The notes below the pieces were generated by a model. The model had not been told where the DNA came from. It saw nothing but the letters and a program-made list of their open reading frames with translations, and made no database searches. Of a DNA stretch of 64,000 nucleotides, positions 1-12,772 are shown piece after piece. The stretch covers positions 9,600,238 through 9,664,237 of the forward strand of contig NC_084803.1 in assembly GCF_963583255.1 (NCBI RefSeq). The letters are read 5' to 3'. Source of the DNA: Pyrus communis (Eukaryota > Streptophyta > Magnoliopsida > Rosales > Rosaceae). Position numbers and translations under genes: made by a program. Position 1 is the first letter of the stretch. Every line of letters begins with the position of its first letter.

Positions 1-51
1 ATGAACTGTTTAATCCTCCTGAAATCATATTTTGCAATCTCTTACTAGATC

Positions 52-180
52 TAGGGGTGGAAAAAACTCCTGAAAATCCCGATCCCAAACCAAAAATTTG
101 CCAAACCGAAATTCCTGATCCCGAAATTTTGGTATGGGATTCGGAATTGGCTTCTCGATATTTTCGGAATCACATACTAA
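52..180. repeat. possible hAT-like terminal fragment
   Basis: The start TAGGGGTGGAAAAA resembles the hAT terminal consensus (TAGnGnTGG...). It is followed by a stretch rich in alternating 'ccgaaat/cggaat' words, typical of non-autonomous hAT elements with subterminal repeats. I see no matching right end or 8-bp target duplication in the next few hundred bases, so it would be a truncated copy. Confidence 0.3.
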
Positions 181-1824
181 ATCGAAAATATATATTATTA
201 ATTATTATATATATATTATATTATTCTTTTATAATTGATGCTAGTAGTTTCTAATTCATGCTTTGCAACCTGGAATGCACTAATCCTTCCAAACACACTT
301 TTGTATTTAGGCATTCTTAGGTTTAAATTTATTCACATTTTTCACATCACTACACTTTATGGCTTTGTCACCTTCCTGGTGTCGGTCAGCACAACTTGAT
401 TTGGAATCTTAATTGACATTCCAGGTCAGGATGTGTCATAACTAGATCAGTGGAGTTATGGCCGAAATTAAATTAATAATAATAAATTAAAATGATGAAC
501 CCTAAAAAATAATCTTGATTCAGAACTGGAGGGTCAATGGGTGAATCATGGGGTGGTGAAGAATTGACAAAAAGTAGTGGACTAAATGTCTCTTAATATT
601 CCCATGTGCATCATGCGTGTATGAAATTTAAAAAATAAAAAATAAAAAAATAAAAAATAAAAAAACCAAGGAAGAGTATGTAAATTGAATTTGATATTTT
701 GAGGAGATCTTGGAAGATCAAAGTTTGAAAGTTCTTGTTTACCAATTGATACCTCTAAATCAATCAGCCAGCTCGGCAAAATAAACAATATAAGCGCAAA
801 AGAAGAAAACGAGAACATGAAAATTACTGTTCTTTCTTAAAGGGTTTGATGAGCTACTCTTTGTGACAAAATGTGAAGAGTATCGAGCTGAGAGAGTATA
901 TCAAGCTCTTTCAATTTGGATGTTCATAAATTGTGACTAGACATCATGAGCGGAAGAGAGGTTGAGTTGTATCCTCAATAACGTATTCGACATCTCTTCT
1001 GATCAATCCTACCTTATTACAACAAAATATGTTTAGTGAGACCATCTCCTCAAATTTTGAACATAAAATTTAAATTTTGACAGTTTATGTGGCACTTTGA
1101 CATCTTTTAAAGTTTTGTTCTCCAACTGATATGTCAACTAATTTCTTATTTATTATTTTATAAAATAAAATTCAATAAAAGAAATTTAAGGTTTAATCAG
1201 TAATCTGTTCACATTTCTTGATTGAAAAGAAGAAAAAAGTATGATAATTGCATCGATCAACTCAACATTAATTATAATAAATGATTAAACTGATTAAAAA
1301 TTAATAAAATTCATTTAATAATTAATGAAAAAAGCATTTGAAGCTGCTGTCAAATTTGACAACAACCTCTTTTGTTGCCAATCTATGTCAACGCCACATA
1401 AGATTTGGCACTTTTGTTGGAGAATATTAGTGTGGTTTTTTTTACTATTATAGTTGATATGTACATTTTAACATCTCTTTTGGAGATACTCTGACATTTT
1501 AATCTCAGAGTAATAATAGCAAGACAAAAAATTTAGCCTAAATTTACAAACTAAATGATGTGTCATCAATATGTTTGAACACGTTAATCAACGCTTAAGC
1601 AATAAATCAATCATCAACTTTCATATCTTTTAATTTTCAAAATTTAATCTCTTTCACATTAGCCTAATCTCACATTCTGTCAGTGGCAACTGGTTACATG
1701 CATGCTGCTTGGACTTGGACGAACGTTACGTAGGCCTTGCGTCAGCATGCCATTGGCACTCTGGCAACTGGCAAGGTGTCTCAATCAATGAGTGGAAATA
1801 CGCCCTGTTTAATTATTCAGATAA

Positions 1825-1990
1825 GAGACTCTTTCTACTAAGATTATAGAATCAAGTAATTTGGGTCTTCAAAATTTTATCCAACGGCTCATCTGTTTTG
1901 TCCATTTAAAAGCTATAATAATTTTTAGCCGTTGGATGAAATTTCAAAAACCCGGATCACTTGATCCAATGATTTTAGTGAAAAAGATCC
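1825..1990. repeat. hairpin MITE
   Basis: Two imperfect inverted arms of about 65 bp flank a short AT-rich loop. The left arm runs through 'atcaagtaatttgggtct' and 'ttatccaacggct'; the right arm mirrors it with 'agccgttggatgaa' and 'acccggatcacttgat'. It has no coding capacity. The target duplication is unclear. Confidence 0.6.
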
Positions 1991-3281
1991 AAAGATGATC
2001 TCTTCTCAATTATTCACACGCCCTCAAGCTCAAATTATGCAATACCAATTTTCTTTTGTTCAAGATTAATTTAGATTAATTTAAATGTTTATGTTCATTT
2101 CTCCGCTTCTCTATATAGCTTGTGAATAACATCGATATTAATCAAAACTAAGTATCGAATTCATAGATACGACGTTCTCGTTATCTGAGTCAAACTTCAG
2201 ATTATTTTCAACGATGTGCAAACAAATTGTACTGAACCAAGATTAATTGATAAAGCCATATAACATGTTATCTTGAATCTCACTTTTGTTTAGTTTTGTT
2301 TCATGTTGAACATAACTATGTGATGGTCTCACATGAAGGAGCGTGTTGAATATAAATCTCACGTCGAAAAATTGAGATAAAAAAAACAATATTGTCATGG
2401 TGCTTTCTAACCTAACGATAATTAAGAAATAATCAATACAATAAAAAACAACTTAGTCTTTTTTAATTTTGATTTAACGAAGATAGGATAATAGAATAAA
2501 GAAGGTAAGTAAAGGGTAATAATAATATGTGCGTTTTGTCAACAAAGAATACCACCTAACCTCTATGAATTACCCAAACGCAACTCTTTCTAATCACCTA
2601 TGATAACATGATTACGAATCAATCTGGGATTCGGACCGTGAAGTAATTATATGTGCTGTGGTTCATTAAGTTTGTTTTCTTTGTTTGTTAAGTTTCTTAA
2701 GCAACAAGCACTAGAGAGTTAATATAGAGAAAAACTTCGGTATTACAGTCTAATTACACTTATATGGTTGGTCAGACCACTCTTACAAAGGAATGAATCT
2801 TTTTGTATTTAAACGCGGTCTAATATGTTTAAATACAATTTTTCAATGCACATAATTTAATGTCTTGAATGAATATCTAACTAATCACTTAATTAAACTG
2901 TTCTACTGAGTGTTCAAATGATAAAGAATGATTGGACTCCCATGATAACTTGTCATCTGCATGCGTTAGCCGACCTTTCCACAAAATTCATAAAACAATT
3001 GAAGCCCCTTATTTATCTTACGTTTCAACTTAAAAATCGTCCACAGAAAAAGGACAAAATTATTGACTCAAGAGAAGAAAAATTCATCTACAGAAAAAGA
3101 AGTGTAAAATATGAGTCCAAGTTGTCTAACAATCATCATCGCAACGATTGAAGATGATCAAAACTATTTGACCCATAGATTTTATGTATAGAATGAGTAT
3201 TCAAATTTGAAGGGGGATTAGAAAGATGGGAAAAACAACAAAAGGTAGGTACCACTTAAACCTAAATCCAAGAGACTAATT

Positions 3282-3488
3282 TTTATTTTAATTTTAAAAT
3301 GGATCAGCTGGTGGCTTCGCTATAACAGTTTACTCTTTCGGGGGCCGAAAAGACGCACATAGGCATGTCAGCCTCTCATTGGCCACCATCGTGGGATTCA
3401 CCAGCGCTAGGAATCAAACCATCAGCATGATGTGTGTTAATACGGGCCTATAATTCATTCTCAACCACTGAGTCATCCCGTGATAGTT
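3282..3488 (-). mobile_element. tRNA-derived SINE, minus strand, 12-bp target duplications
   Basis: Read on the minus strand, the element starts near 3482 with a tRNA-like head: an A-box-like segment (gactcagtggttgag) and, about 45 bp on, a B box (ggtttgattcc) matching the Pol III consensus GGTTCGANNCC. It ends in an AT-rich tail. The same 12-bp word, AAGAGACTAATT, flanks it at 3270-3281 and 3489-3500, a clean target-site duplication. Length about 207 bp, usual for plant SINEs. It has no protein; mobility would depend on a LINE reverse transcriptase encoded elsewhere. Confidence 0.85.
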
Positions 3489-4461
3489 AAGAGACTAATT
3501 GAACCTTCTAAGTTCCAGCAACCAAAAACAAAATCAGAGTTCATTAGTGGGTAGGTTGCATTCACAATCTTTTTATGCCAAATTGTAAATGTTTTGGTAG
3601 ACAAATCACAGTTAGGCGTGTCTGATACTTAATTTGCTAAAGAAAATACCTCATAAAGAGCAAACCCTAATTGTGGTCATTTTGTCTCATAATTCTTCAA
3701 GACGACGGATATACTAAATTAACTCTCACGTTAATATTTTCATGGAGGTATATTGTCTGCCTTCTTATATACGGTTAAGTTATGTCAACATTTTATATTA
3801 ATTTTTTTATAAAGATAATAAGAAAAAAATCGATAGGAATATAAAATATTGACGTGACTGAACCGTGATCGCATGAATAGAAAAAAATGAAAATAACACT
3901 TAGAAGGACAGATAATCTGACTTCTATTTTTGTAGGAGGCATCGTACGAATGACTGGCATACACCACTTGCCAAGTTTTTCTCTAAATTGTCGTACACAT
4001 TCATATCATACACAAAAGTGTCTAGGGTTACCAAGTGAAGTGATTATACATCAATCAATCATCCCAGTTCTTGTATTACTTAATAAATAATTAGTCTTTA
4101 TCTCGTTAAAAGGAAGAAAAATATAAAGATATTTTTAGTTGACCTATAATCTAATCCACGTTGCAATAGTATTTTATTGTCTTTACTGCAATAGCCCCAC
4201 GCACAAAACTAAACTAAATGACCTTTAACAAACAAAAACAAAACCCTAAAAAGAAAAAGTCATCAAAGCTTAGCCTAGCAGCTGCCTACTCCTTTTAGAT
4301 AAATACAAGTCTCTAATATTCTATCATCATTATCAAACCCTAATCATTCCTTCTTCTTCTTCTTCTTTTATTTTATTTTATTTTTATTTTCTGTCAAGAA
4401 ACCCCAAATCATGTCGTAAACAGCACATCGTTATGTTTTTTCGCATTAGTATGTCCAAAGG

Positions 4462-4758
4462 GAGTAATGATATTCATATCATGTTTTTATATCATATTTT
4501 CATATCATATTAGATGACATTTGATGTGGACAACCACATTATTTGAATTAATTAGATTTTTAAGTTTAATTCATTATTTAATAAACTAATAATTAAGAAA
4601 AACTAGTTAATTGAACGATGATTGTGGTATATGAGGAGTCTTTCTTATTATTTTCCTTGTGTTTTGTAAAATTTTCAAATAATATAGCTGTCCAGATCAG
4701 ATGTCACTTCAGATGATATAAAAATATGGTATAAAAACATAGTATGAATAACATTACT
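4462..4758. repeat. MITE with ~70-bp terminal inverted repeats
   Basis: The left end (gagtaatgatattcatatca) is mirrored on the right (tatgaataacattactc). The inverted match extends inward about 70 bp on each side. Flanking 9-mers gtccaaagg and gttcaaaag agree at 7 of 9 positions, suggesting a decayed 9-bp duplication of Mutator type. Non-coding. Confidence 0.6.
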
Positions 4759-5322
4759 CGTTCAAAAGTTATATTCTACTATGAAATATCTTATATTTCG
4801 AGACTGTTGGCCATCAAATTTTGATAATTTATATCTTTATGTATAGATCAAATAATTAAAATTTTCAAAATATAGAATATCTGGAAACATACTAGAAATT
4901 CACGAAACACAGGAGGGGATGGCAAGGCAAATTGCAATAGAAATTTATAATTTTCTTCAGGACACAAAAAACAAAAAAAAAAACAAAAAAAAAAACAACA
5001 ACAACAAACAGAAAGATTAAATATATTTTTTAGGATAAACACGAAAGACTAAATTAAAAGAAATAAACAAAGAGACCTCAAAAACCTCTTTTAGAAGGAA
5101 AAGGGTTTATAGGGATCGGGTGGTTCTCGTGGTGTGCTTGAGATAGCTTTTAGCCAAAGTCTACGCAAATACGGCGTCGTTGGAAAAGCACCACCCCAGA
5201 TGCCTTATTTTCGTAGACTTTGGACGGCCTCGGAGCCCACGTCACTGTGTGTGTTCATTTATCGCTAAAAAGTAAAGACCAAAGCCAAAAGGTCAGTCGA
5301 CGATCGACGGCGGCGCCCTCAG

Positions 5323-8300
5323 TCAGGGCTTGGAAACGGAGGTGGCGTCTTTGACGGAACCCTCAACCCCGCCGTTACCCATGGTGGCTGACTGGACGGT
5401 CAGCACGGACATGCTGGGTGAAGATGGCCCGTCGCCACCGTTGGACGGGATGACCGGGTTGTTGTTGCTGTTCTGGAGGAGGGGGTTCCTGGAGTGACAC
5501 GTGGCGGTGGAGATGGCGGTGGCCAAGGAAATCGGCATGAGGCAGAGTCCTTTTCCCTGGAGGTACTGCATGGCGGAGCCCATGTCTTCCTCCATGAGCT
5601 TCGCGACCTGGTGTTCCGTCACCGTCATGCTGTTGTCGTTAGATGATGACGCCGTTTGGTTACCGTTTGAGCTCCGTCCGCGGGTCCCGCCGTTGGCACT
5701 GGCTTGGATACAGTCACCGCCACCCTACATCGACGACCAAAAATTAAAATCATTATTTAGTTTATTTTTAAGGGTGTGAAAAGGAAAGGACAAAAGCTAA
5801 AAGAGAAAAGAGGAATCTGAGAAAGTGGGCACGCGTGCTGCTTTTGTTTTTGTCGTTTTGTATTATATGATGGAGAATTTTGGGGTTTGGCCGGGTACAC
5901 TGGTTGGTGTAGGGTAGGTGAAATGTGGTGGTTTGGTTTTTGTTCCACAAAAAAAATTCCGGAAGGAAAAATTTCCTCGTCTTTTTCTCAATTTTTTTTT
6001 TTGTGGTGGTCTTGGTGGGTTTCTGCTTGGCCAAAACAAGTATTTGGTCCGAGCAGGTTGAGAATGTTCTATGCGTTAGTACCTAAGTTAATAACGCAAT
6101 GTCATATGTTTAAACTTTCTTATACAGTAACGGTGCGTTTTTAATTTGGAATACATCATAAAAGCGTATTTATGGGCGGGTCTATTGTGAAATAATTTAC
6201 CTCAGAGGACATATCAGCAACAAGGGGAGCAACAGCAGCTGCACCGCCCAACCTGCTCATGCTCAGAACCTACATATTGTGCGGTGCCCAAAAAAGCACA
6301 ATGCCAGTCAGTAAACATATATAACAAATTAATTACTTAATTATCGTATCCAGATTCTAATATAGCAAACAATGTCAAACCAGCAGGGAATCTTTCTTTT
6401 TTGTTTAATTAATCTTAAAATATAATAAACATTAATCTAAAAGATGTGAGGAGTACCTTGACTTGGAGCTGGAGGAATTTTACATAATCGATTATCTCAT
6501 CCAGCATTGAAGCTTTGTCCGTCTGTCATTCCAAAACCCACATCCAATTCATTAAATTATTGGATCCCATCTCATATGGAAACACCTGTATATAGACACA
6601 CACACACACACACATCTCGTATAGAAATATACTAAAACTAGTTACTTGCCACCCGATAAGTATATGGTTAAGTTAGAATAATATAATCACGTGAACTGGT
6701 TTCCACGTACCTTACACACTCATACGTTTATTTTTGGCTATTAAATCGCATAAATAAATAAAAGTAAATGAATGGAAGTAAACAAAAGTGTTCAGTGTGA
6801 AAATCGTTTCCTAATAATCCTTAGATTAAATCTAATTTTCTTACAAAAAAAAAAATGTTTTAAACTATACAAGGAGGAAGACTGAAACTTAAAGTGCAAG
6901 GATATCCACTCCCTCCCTTGGCCAACAGTCCTAACTTGCATCTAGACCTGGCAATTTATTACACGACACGTTAACACGACACGTAAACGACACGAAAATA
7001 ACGGGTTTCGGGTCAACACGATAACTAATCGGGTCATTATCGGGTCACACGATAATAACCCGTTAATAACGGGTCCTTAACAGGTTTACACGAGAGTGAC
7101 ACGCGGGTAACCTATTTCGACACGATAAGAAAAATGCTATTTTGATGATTTTAATTTTTTTAAACTACTAAAAAAAACTTACTATAAAATGAAATAGATA
7201 TAATGAATATGTATATATTGTTTATTAATTATTATTCTATTATTATTCTATATAAATTTTAAAATTTAAGTTTTATTTATTTATTTATTTTTATAGTATA
7301 TTATAGGCAAAGATTGAGATTAAAAATCATAAAACACATTAAAAATAAAAATATCAAGTAATTTAAAAATACCAAAAACATAAAAAAATTATAATAATTA
7401 ATTTCCCGCCTAATATATCAAGAGTTTCATCCATTTCCCACCTAATGTTTGGGAAATTTTGCAACCTATATCCATCCATTTCCCGCCTAATGTTTAACCC
7501 AAAGAAAAAAAATAACCAGCTTTTTTTTTTTTTTATCTCTTATAACATTTTAACTTGAATAAAAATAAAATAAGTAATAAAAAACATAAATGTAATTTTA
7601 TTATTAAATATCATCACATACTAATTGAAACATAGTCTAATTAACACTTAAAATATATAAATAATTAATATATTTATTCCAAGCCATCAAAACGATAAGA
7701 TTCACTAACGCTTAAAGTTTATTTATACTTTAATTAAGTATAACATTAATGCGTATCCCATCAAAATGATGAAAGTATGAATAAACTCTTACGTATTAGT
7801 GAATTTATCGTTTTCACAGGATACGTATCCTACAAAACTAATTTCAACAATCCAACCGTCAAATTTGTTTATACATGCTTCGAGATCGCATACTCCAAAA
7901 ATTGCAAAAAACAAACATTCAGAGATGAAGTAATGAGACAAAACTTTTCAACGGTTATAAACGAAAAATCATTATTTAACGGTTATTTTAGCTCCGATTT
8001 TGATGACTTTTTACAGCTACACTCCTTGACCTTATATGAATACAATGAATGAATTCGATCTTTAATTTAAAATATTTACACTAGTGGATACCACAAATCT
8101 TATGTTATCCTTAATGAAAGTATAAATAAACTCTTAGTGTTAGTTAATGTATCGTTTTGATGGGATATGCATCCTATCAAAACTAATTTCAATAATCCAA
8201 CCGTCAAATTTGTTTATACATGCTTCGAGATCGCATACACCAAAAATTGCAAAAAACAAACATTCAGAGATTAAGTAACGAGACAAAACTTTTCGACGGT

Positions 8301-11300
8301 TATAAACGAAAAATCACGATTTAACGGTTATTTTAACTTTGATTTTGATGATTTTTTTACAGCTACACTCCTTGACCTTATATAAATACAATGAATGAAT
8401 TCGATCTTTAATTTAAAATATTTACACTGGTGGATACCACAAAATCTTATGTTATACTTGATGAAAGTATAAATAAACTCTTAAGTGTTAGTGAATCTAT
8501 TGTTTTGATGGGATACGCATCTTAGAAACTAATTTCAACGATCCAACCGTCAAACTTGTTTATATATGCTTCAAGATCGCATACGCCAAAAATTGCAAAA
8601 AACAAACATTCAGAGATCAAGTAATAAGACAAAACTTTTCGACGGTTATAAACAAAAAATCACGATTTAACGGTTATTTTAACTCCGATTTTGATGATTT
8701 TTTACAGCTACACTCCTTGACCTTATATAAATACAATGAATGAATTCGATCTTCAATTTAAAATATTACACTAGTGGATACCACACAAATCTTATGTTAT
8801 ACTTGATGAAAGTATAATTAAACTCTTAAGTGTTAGTGAATCTATTGTTTTGATGTGATACGCATCCTACGAAACTAATTTCAACGATCCAACCGTCAAA
8901 CTTGTTTATATATGTTTCGAGATCGCATACGCCAAAAATTGTAAAAAACAAACATTCAGAGATAAAGTAATGAGACAAAACTTTTCGACGGTTATAAACG
9001 AAAAATCACGATTTAACGGTTATTGTAACTCCGATTTTGATGATTTTTTACAGCTACACTCCTTGACCCTAAATGAATACAATGAATGAATTCGATCTTC
9101 AATTTAAAATATTTACACTAGTGGATACCACAAAATCTTATGTTATACTTGATGAAAGTATTAAAAAAACTCTTAAGTGTTAGTGAATCTATCGTTTTGA
9201 TGTGATACGCATCCTATGAAACTAATTTCAACGATCCAACCGTCAAACTTGTTTATATATGCTTCGAGATCGCATACGCCAAAAATTGCAAAAAACAAAC
9301 ATTCAGAGATAAAGTAATGAGACAAAACTTTTCGATGGTTATAAACGAAAAATCACGATTTAACGGTTATTGTAACTCCGATTTTGATGATTTTTTACAG
9401 CTACACTCCTTGACCCTAAATGAATACAATGAATGAATTCGATCTTCAATTTAAAATATTTACACAAGTGGATACCACAAAATCTTATGTTATACTTGAT
9501 GAAAGTATAAATAAACTCTTAAGTGTTAGTGAATCTATCGTTTTGATGTGATACACATCCTACGAAACTAATTTCAACGATCCAACCGTCAAACTTGTTT
9601 ATATATGCTTCGAGATCGCATACGCCAAAAATTGCAAAAAAAAAAACATTCAGAGATCAAATAATGAGACAAAACTTTTCGACGGTTATAAACGAAAAAT
9701 TACGATTTAACGGTTATTTTAACTCCGATTTTGATGATTTTTTACAGCTACACTCCTTGACCCTAAACAAATACAATGAATGAATTCGATCTTCAATTTA
9801 AAATATTTACACTAGTGGATACCACAAAATCTTATGTTATACTTGATGAATGTATAAATAAACTCTTTAATTGTTAGTGAATCTATCGTTTTGATGTGAT
9901 ACGCATCCTACGAAACTAATTTCAACGATCCAACCGTCAAACTTGTTTATATATGTTTCGAGATCGCATACGCCAAAAATTGCAAAAAACAAACATTCAG
10001 AGATAAAGTAATGAGACAAAACTTTTCGATGGTTATAAACGAAAAATCATGATTTAACGGTTATTGTAACTCTGATTTTGATGATTTTTTACAGTTACAC
10101 TCCTTGACCCTAAATGAATACAATGAATGAATTCGATCTTCAATTTAAAATATTTACACTAGTGGATACCATAAAATCTTATGTTATACTTGATGAAAGT
10201 ATAAATAAACTCTTAAGTGTTAGTGAATCTATCGTTTTGATGTGATACGCATCCTACAAAACTAATTTCAACGATCCAACCGTCAAACTTGTTTATATAT
10301 GCTTCGAGATCGCATATGCCAAAAATTGCAAAAAAAAAAAACATTCAGAGATCAAGTAATGAGACAAAACTTTTCGACGGTTATAAACGAAAATTTACGA
10401 TTTAACGGTTATTTTAACTCTGATTTTGATGATTTTTTACAGCTACACTCATTGACCCTATATGAATACAATGAATGAATTCGATCTTCAATTTAAAATA
10501 TTTACACTAGTGGATACCATAAAATCTTTTGTTATACTTGATGAAAGTATAAATAAGGGTAGATTTTTTAAAAATCTCATGAACAATGTTATTTGTTTGA
10601 GTGAAAATTAATAATAATAAGTGTGAAAAATGTAATCACACGTAATGAAAAGCTTTACAACTTTCATTAAGGGGTCAACTCCGAAATTTAGTATGTATAT
10701 ACTAATTTAATATTATGTTTTACATTTTTTTGGGTCAAATTATGTTTTTCTTTTCAGTTTTATTGTTTTAAAATATAATTTTCTTAACGGGTAACGGGTC
10801 GGGTCATATTACCTGATAATATTAACGGGTTGATTTCGGGTCGGGTCATATTACCCGTTTACTTTAACAGGTATTACACGACACGACCCGTTAAGCTATC
10901 GGGTATGACACGAAAACGACACGAACACGAGAAACACGACACGAATGCCAGGTCTACTTGCATCTACTTAATCATTAGTTTAGATTAAAAATATTATTAA
11001 TACTAATAATTTTCTTGGGTCAATACTAAATAATACAAGAATGCAAGTCTAACTAACTAGTAACCTTTTTTTTTCTAAAAAAGAAACTAACTAGTAACGT
11101 TTCGAATACTCCATTATTAGCCTAACCAATCGGCATTTGGGTCGTGCTGGAGTACGGCCCGGGACCAACTTCCCCTTTTTCTCCTTTCTTTTTGCGCACG
11201 GAAGGATTGGTTACCATTTTTTTCTAAATACAAAAAATAATACTAAAGATTATTAATTAGGAATCATTAACGTGCTTATTTCTTATTTGTAATACATCAT

Positions 11301-12772
11301 TTGGTATGAAGAAATTTACCTACACTCCCTATTTAACCACAACGATATTCTAAGCTAATAAATGCACTATAATCCGTTTTTACTCTTTTATTATATAATA
11401 GTTTGATCTGCTGAAATAGTTATTATTATTATTATTATTATTTTTTATCTTAGCCATTTTAATTTTCATATCGTTACATAACATTAAAGAAAAATTGTTT
11501 AATGATCACAAATAAATTACGTTGTTTAATCTCGATTAACAGACTATAATATTCATTGGTTAATTAATTAATTAAATTAAATTACCTTGTTGGCGTTGGG
11601 AACCAGCTCCTGCAGAGCCTTCATTCTCTCTGCAATTCTCTCTCTCCGTAACTGCAACACCATTTCAGTCAGAAATCAGAGTAACTGACGAAAAGAAACA
11701 AACAAAGAATTGCAGCCGTTTCTGTTTGGTTGCGCAGATAACAACAACAACTAAAATTGACTGAGACGCACTCTTTCGGCTATGCTGTGCGGGTCAGTGG
11801 CTTGACCTCTTCTCGCCCTGACTCTGGGCTTGGGTTGGGCCGGCGCAGCCCCAGCAGACCCACCCGCCGGAGCTTGGTTCATCGCCGCCCCTGCACCTCC
11901 GTAGTTCTGCGCCAGCAGCTGACCTCCCTGTGCATAATTAACAATCCCAATTAGAACAAATCGTGATTAATTAATTAATTAATTAATAATTAAATAAAAT
12001 TAAGGCATGCCTGAGGGTGGTGAAAATTGGGAGACTGAGAATTTGCAGCTCCATGCAGTGATCCGCCGAAGCCATTGAACAGGGATTGAACAGAAGAAGC
12101 CCCATCGCCTCCCTGTAAAATAACCGTATTTACATTTATGCCGCCATTGTAAATTTACACTTATGCAATCGGTTACTTCAGACTGAGAGCGAGAGAGGGA
12201 GAGAGAGAAAGAGTGAGACTCACCCCCGTATTTGGGGATTTGAAGGAGGAGACGTCGCCGACGTCGCTGTTGGACCGGTCAAAGTCTCCGTTGTTCCGCA
12301 AGGACAAGCCCATGGGAGAGAAGCCGGAGTCAGCGGCGCCTGATCTGGACATCATGAGCTGGTGCTGGAGCATCATGGCGGCAGCAGCGGCGGCAGATGC
12401 GGAGGCGGACTTGTTAGCGCCGGAACCGGCGCTGATCTGCTGGCTGCGAAACTTGGATGCGAGGGTGGCGGAGTCGTCGTAGGAGAAGACGACATTGTCA
12501 GGGTTGGAGGAGGGCGGAGGCGGGGCGTCGTCGGCGGCGGAGGCCCAGGAGGGGCCGAGGGTGGAGAGCATTTGCTCGAGGAAGTCGTCGTGGGTGGCGG
12601 AGTCGAAGTGGGACGCGGAGGGGTTCGGAATTTGTGGATGCATCTGGGAGCTGTGAGAGTGAGATTGTTGTTGTTGGAGGTGGTGGTGATCTTGGAGGGA
12701 GAGTTGAGAGGCGGAAGCTGAGGCGTTCAATAGAGAGTTCATTTCTTGCATTTCTCTGCTACAAGGCTGCAT
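5323..12772 (-). CDS. LRL-type bHLH transcription factor (LJRHL1-like)
   Basis: Seven exons: 12772-12224, 12112-12011, 11927-11772, 11651-11586, 6522-6457, 6269-6201 and 5724-5323 (1,410 nt, 469 aa, frame continuous). The bHLH domain lies at about residues 262-313 and is split over exons 3-5. The basic region [15 protein letters not shown] carries the H-E-R triad (H264, E268, R272) expected for E/G-box binding. Helix 2 reads [18 protein letters not shown]. The flanks [25 protein letters not shown] and the C-terminal [16 protein letters not shown] and KDATSVSKP blocks are typical of the LRL group (bHLH66/69/82), nuclear regulators known for root-hair development. The N-terminus is a low-complexity Gln/Ser/Ala region. 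I chose the MQPCSREMQ start; an in-frame ATG lies six codons upstream. Intron 2 appears to use a GC donor. Intron 4 (5,063 bp) holds a transposon. Confidence 0.9.
6943..10956. mobile_element. non-autonomous hAT-like element in bHLH intron 4
   Basis: The left end TAGACCTGGCA and right end TGCCAGGTCTA are perfect 11-bp inverted repeats of the hAT pattern (T/CAGnnnTGGCA). Both are flanked by the 8-bp duplication CTTGCATC (6935-6942 and 10957-10964), the hAT target-site length. The first and last ~200 bp are packed with short direct and inverted copies of 'acacgacacg' and 'acgggtc', as in transposase-binding subterminal regions. No transposase frame is present, so it is non-autonomous. The interior is AT-rich and mostly a tandem array (7767-10538). 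It lies wholly inside the intron between bHLH exons 4 and 5. Confidence 0.85.
7767..10538. repeat. tandem array, eight ~346-bp units
   Basis: The marker 'cattcagagat' recurs with its agagat part at 7921, 8266, 8612, 8958, 9305, 9652, 9999 and 10347, i.e. every 345-348 bp. Units begin at 'tgatgaaagtat' (7767) and stop abruptly about 15 bp into a ninth unit (10539). Units 2-8 are clearly more alike than unit 1. Short frames inside are by-products of the repeat: they break at different places in each unit, so I do not call genes. Confidence 0.9.

Larger units (their letters stand above)
1..5322. other. AT-rich intergenic region with scattered small transposons
   Basis: No coding region is supported here; the open frames are short and of low complexity. 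It contains a possible hAT-like end near 52, a hairpin MITE near 1825-1990, a SINE at 3282-3488 and a long-TIR MITE at 4462-4758. The part next to 5323 is the 3' flank of the bHLH gene on the minus strand. The rest shows no structure I can name. Confidence 0.7.

Noticed and set aside
3400..3482. tRNA-like A and B boxes
   Set aside because: Part of a SINE head with target duplications; it does not fold as a complete tRNA with a clear anticodon arm.
7777..9783. 91- and 62-codon frames (MNKLLRIS..., MFIYASRS...) inside the tandem array
   Set aside because: They are the same repeat unit read in one frame. Other units break the frame at different points, so they are not genes.
7767..10538. Regularly spaced repeats, CRISPR-like at first sight
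   Set aside because: The whole ~346-bp unit is repeated with no unique spacers, in a plant nuclear intron.
6943..10956. LTR or autonomous transposon in the bHLH intron
   Set aside because: Ends are inverted, not direct, repeats, and no transposase, reverse transcriptase or integrase frame exists inside.
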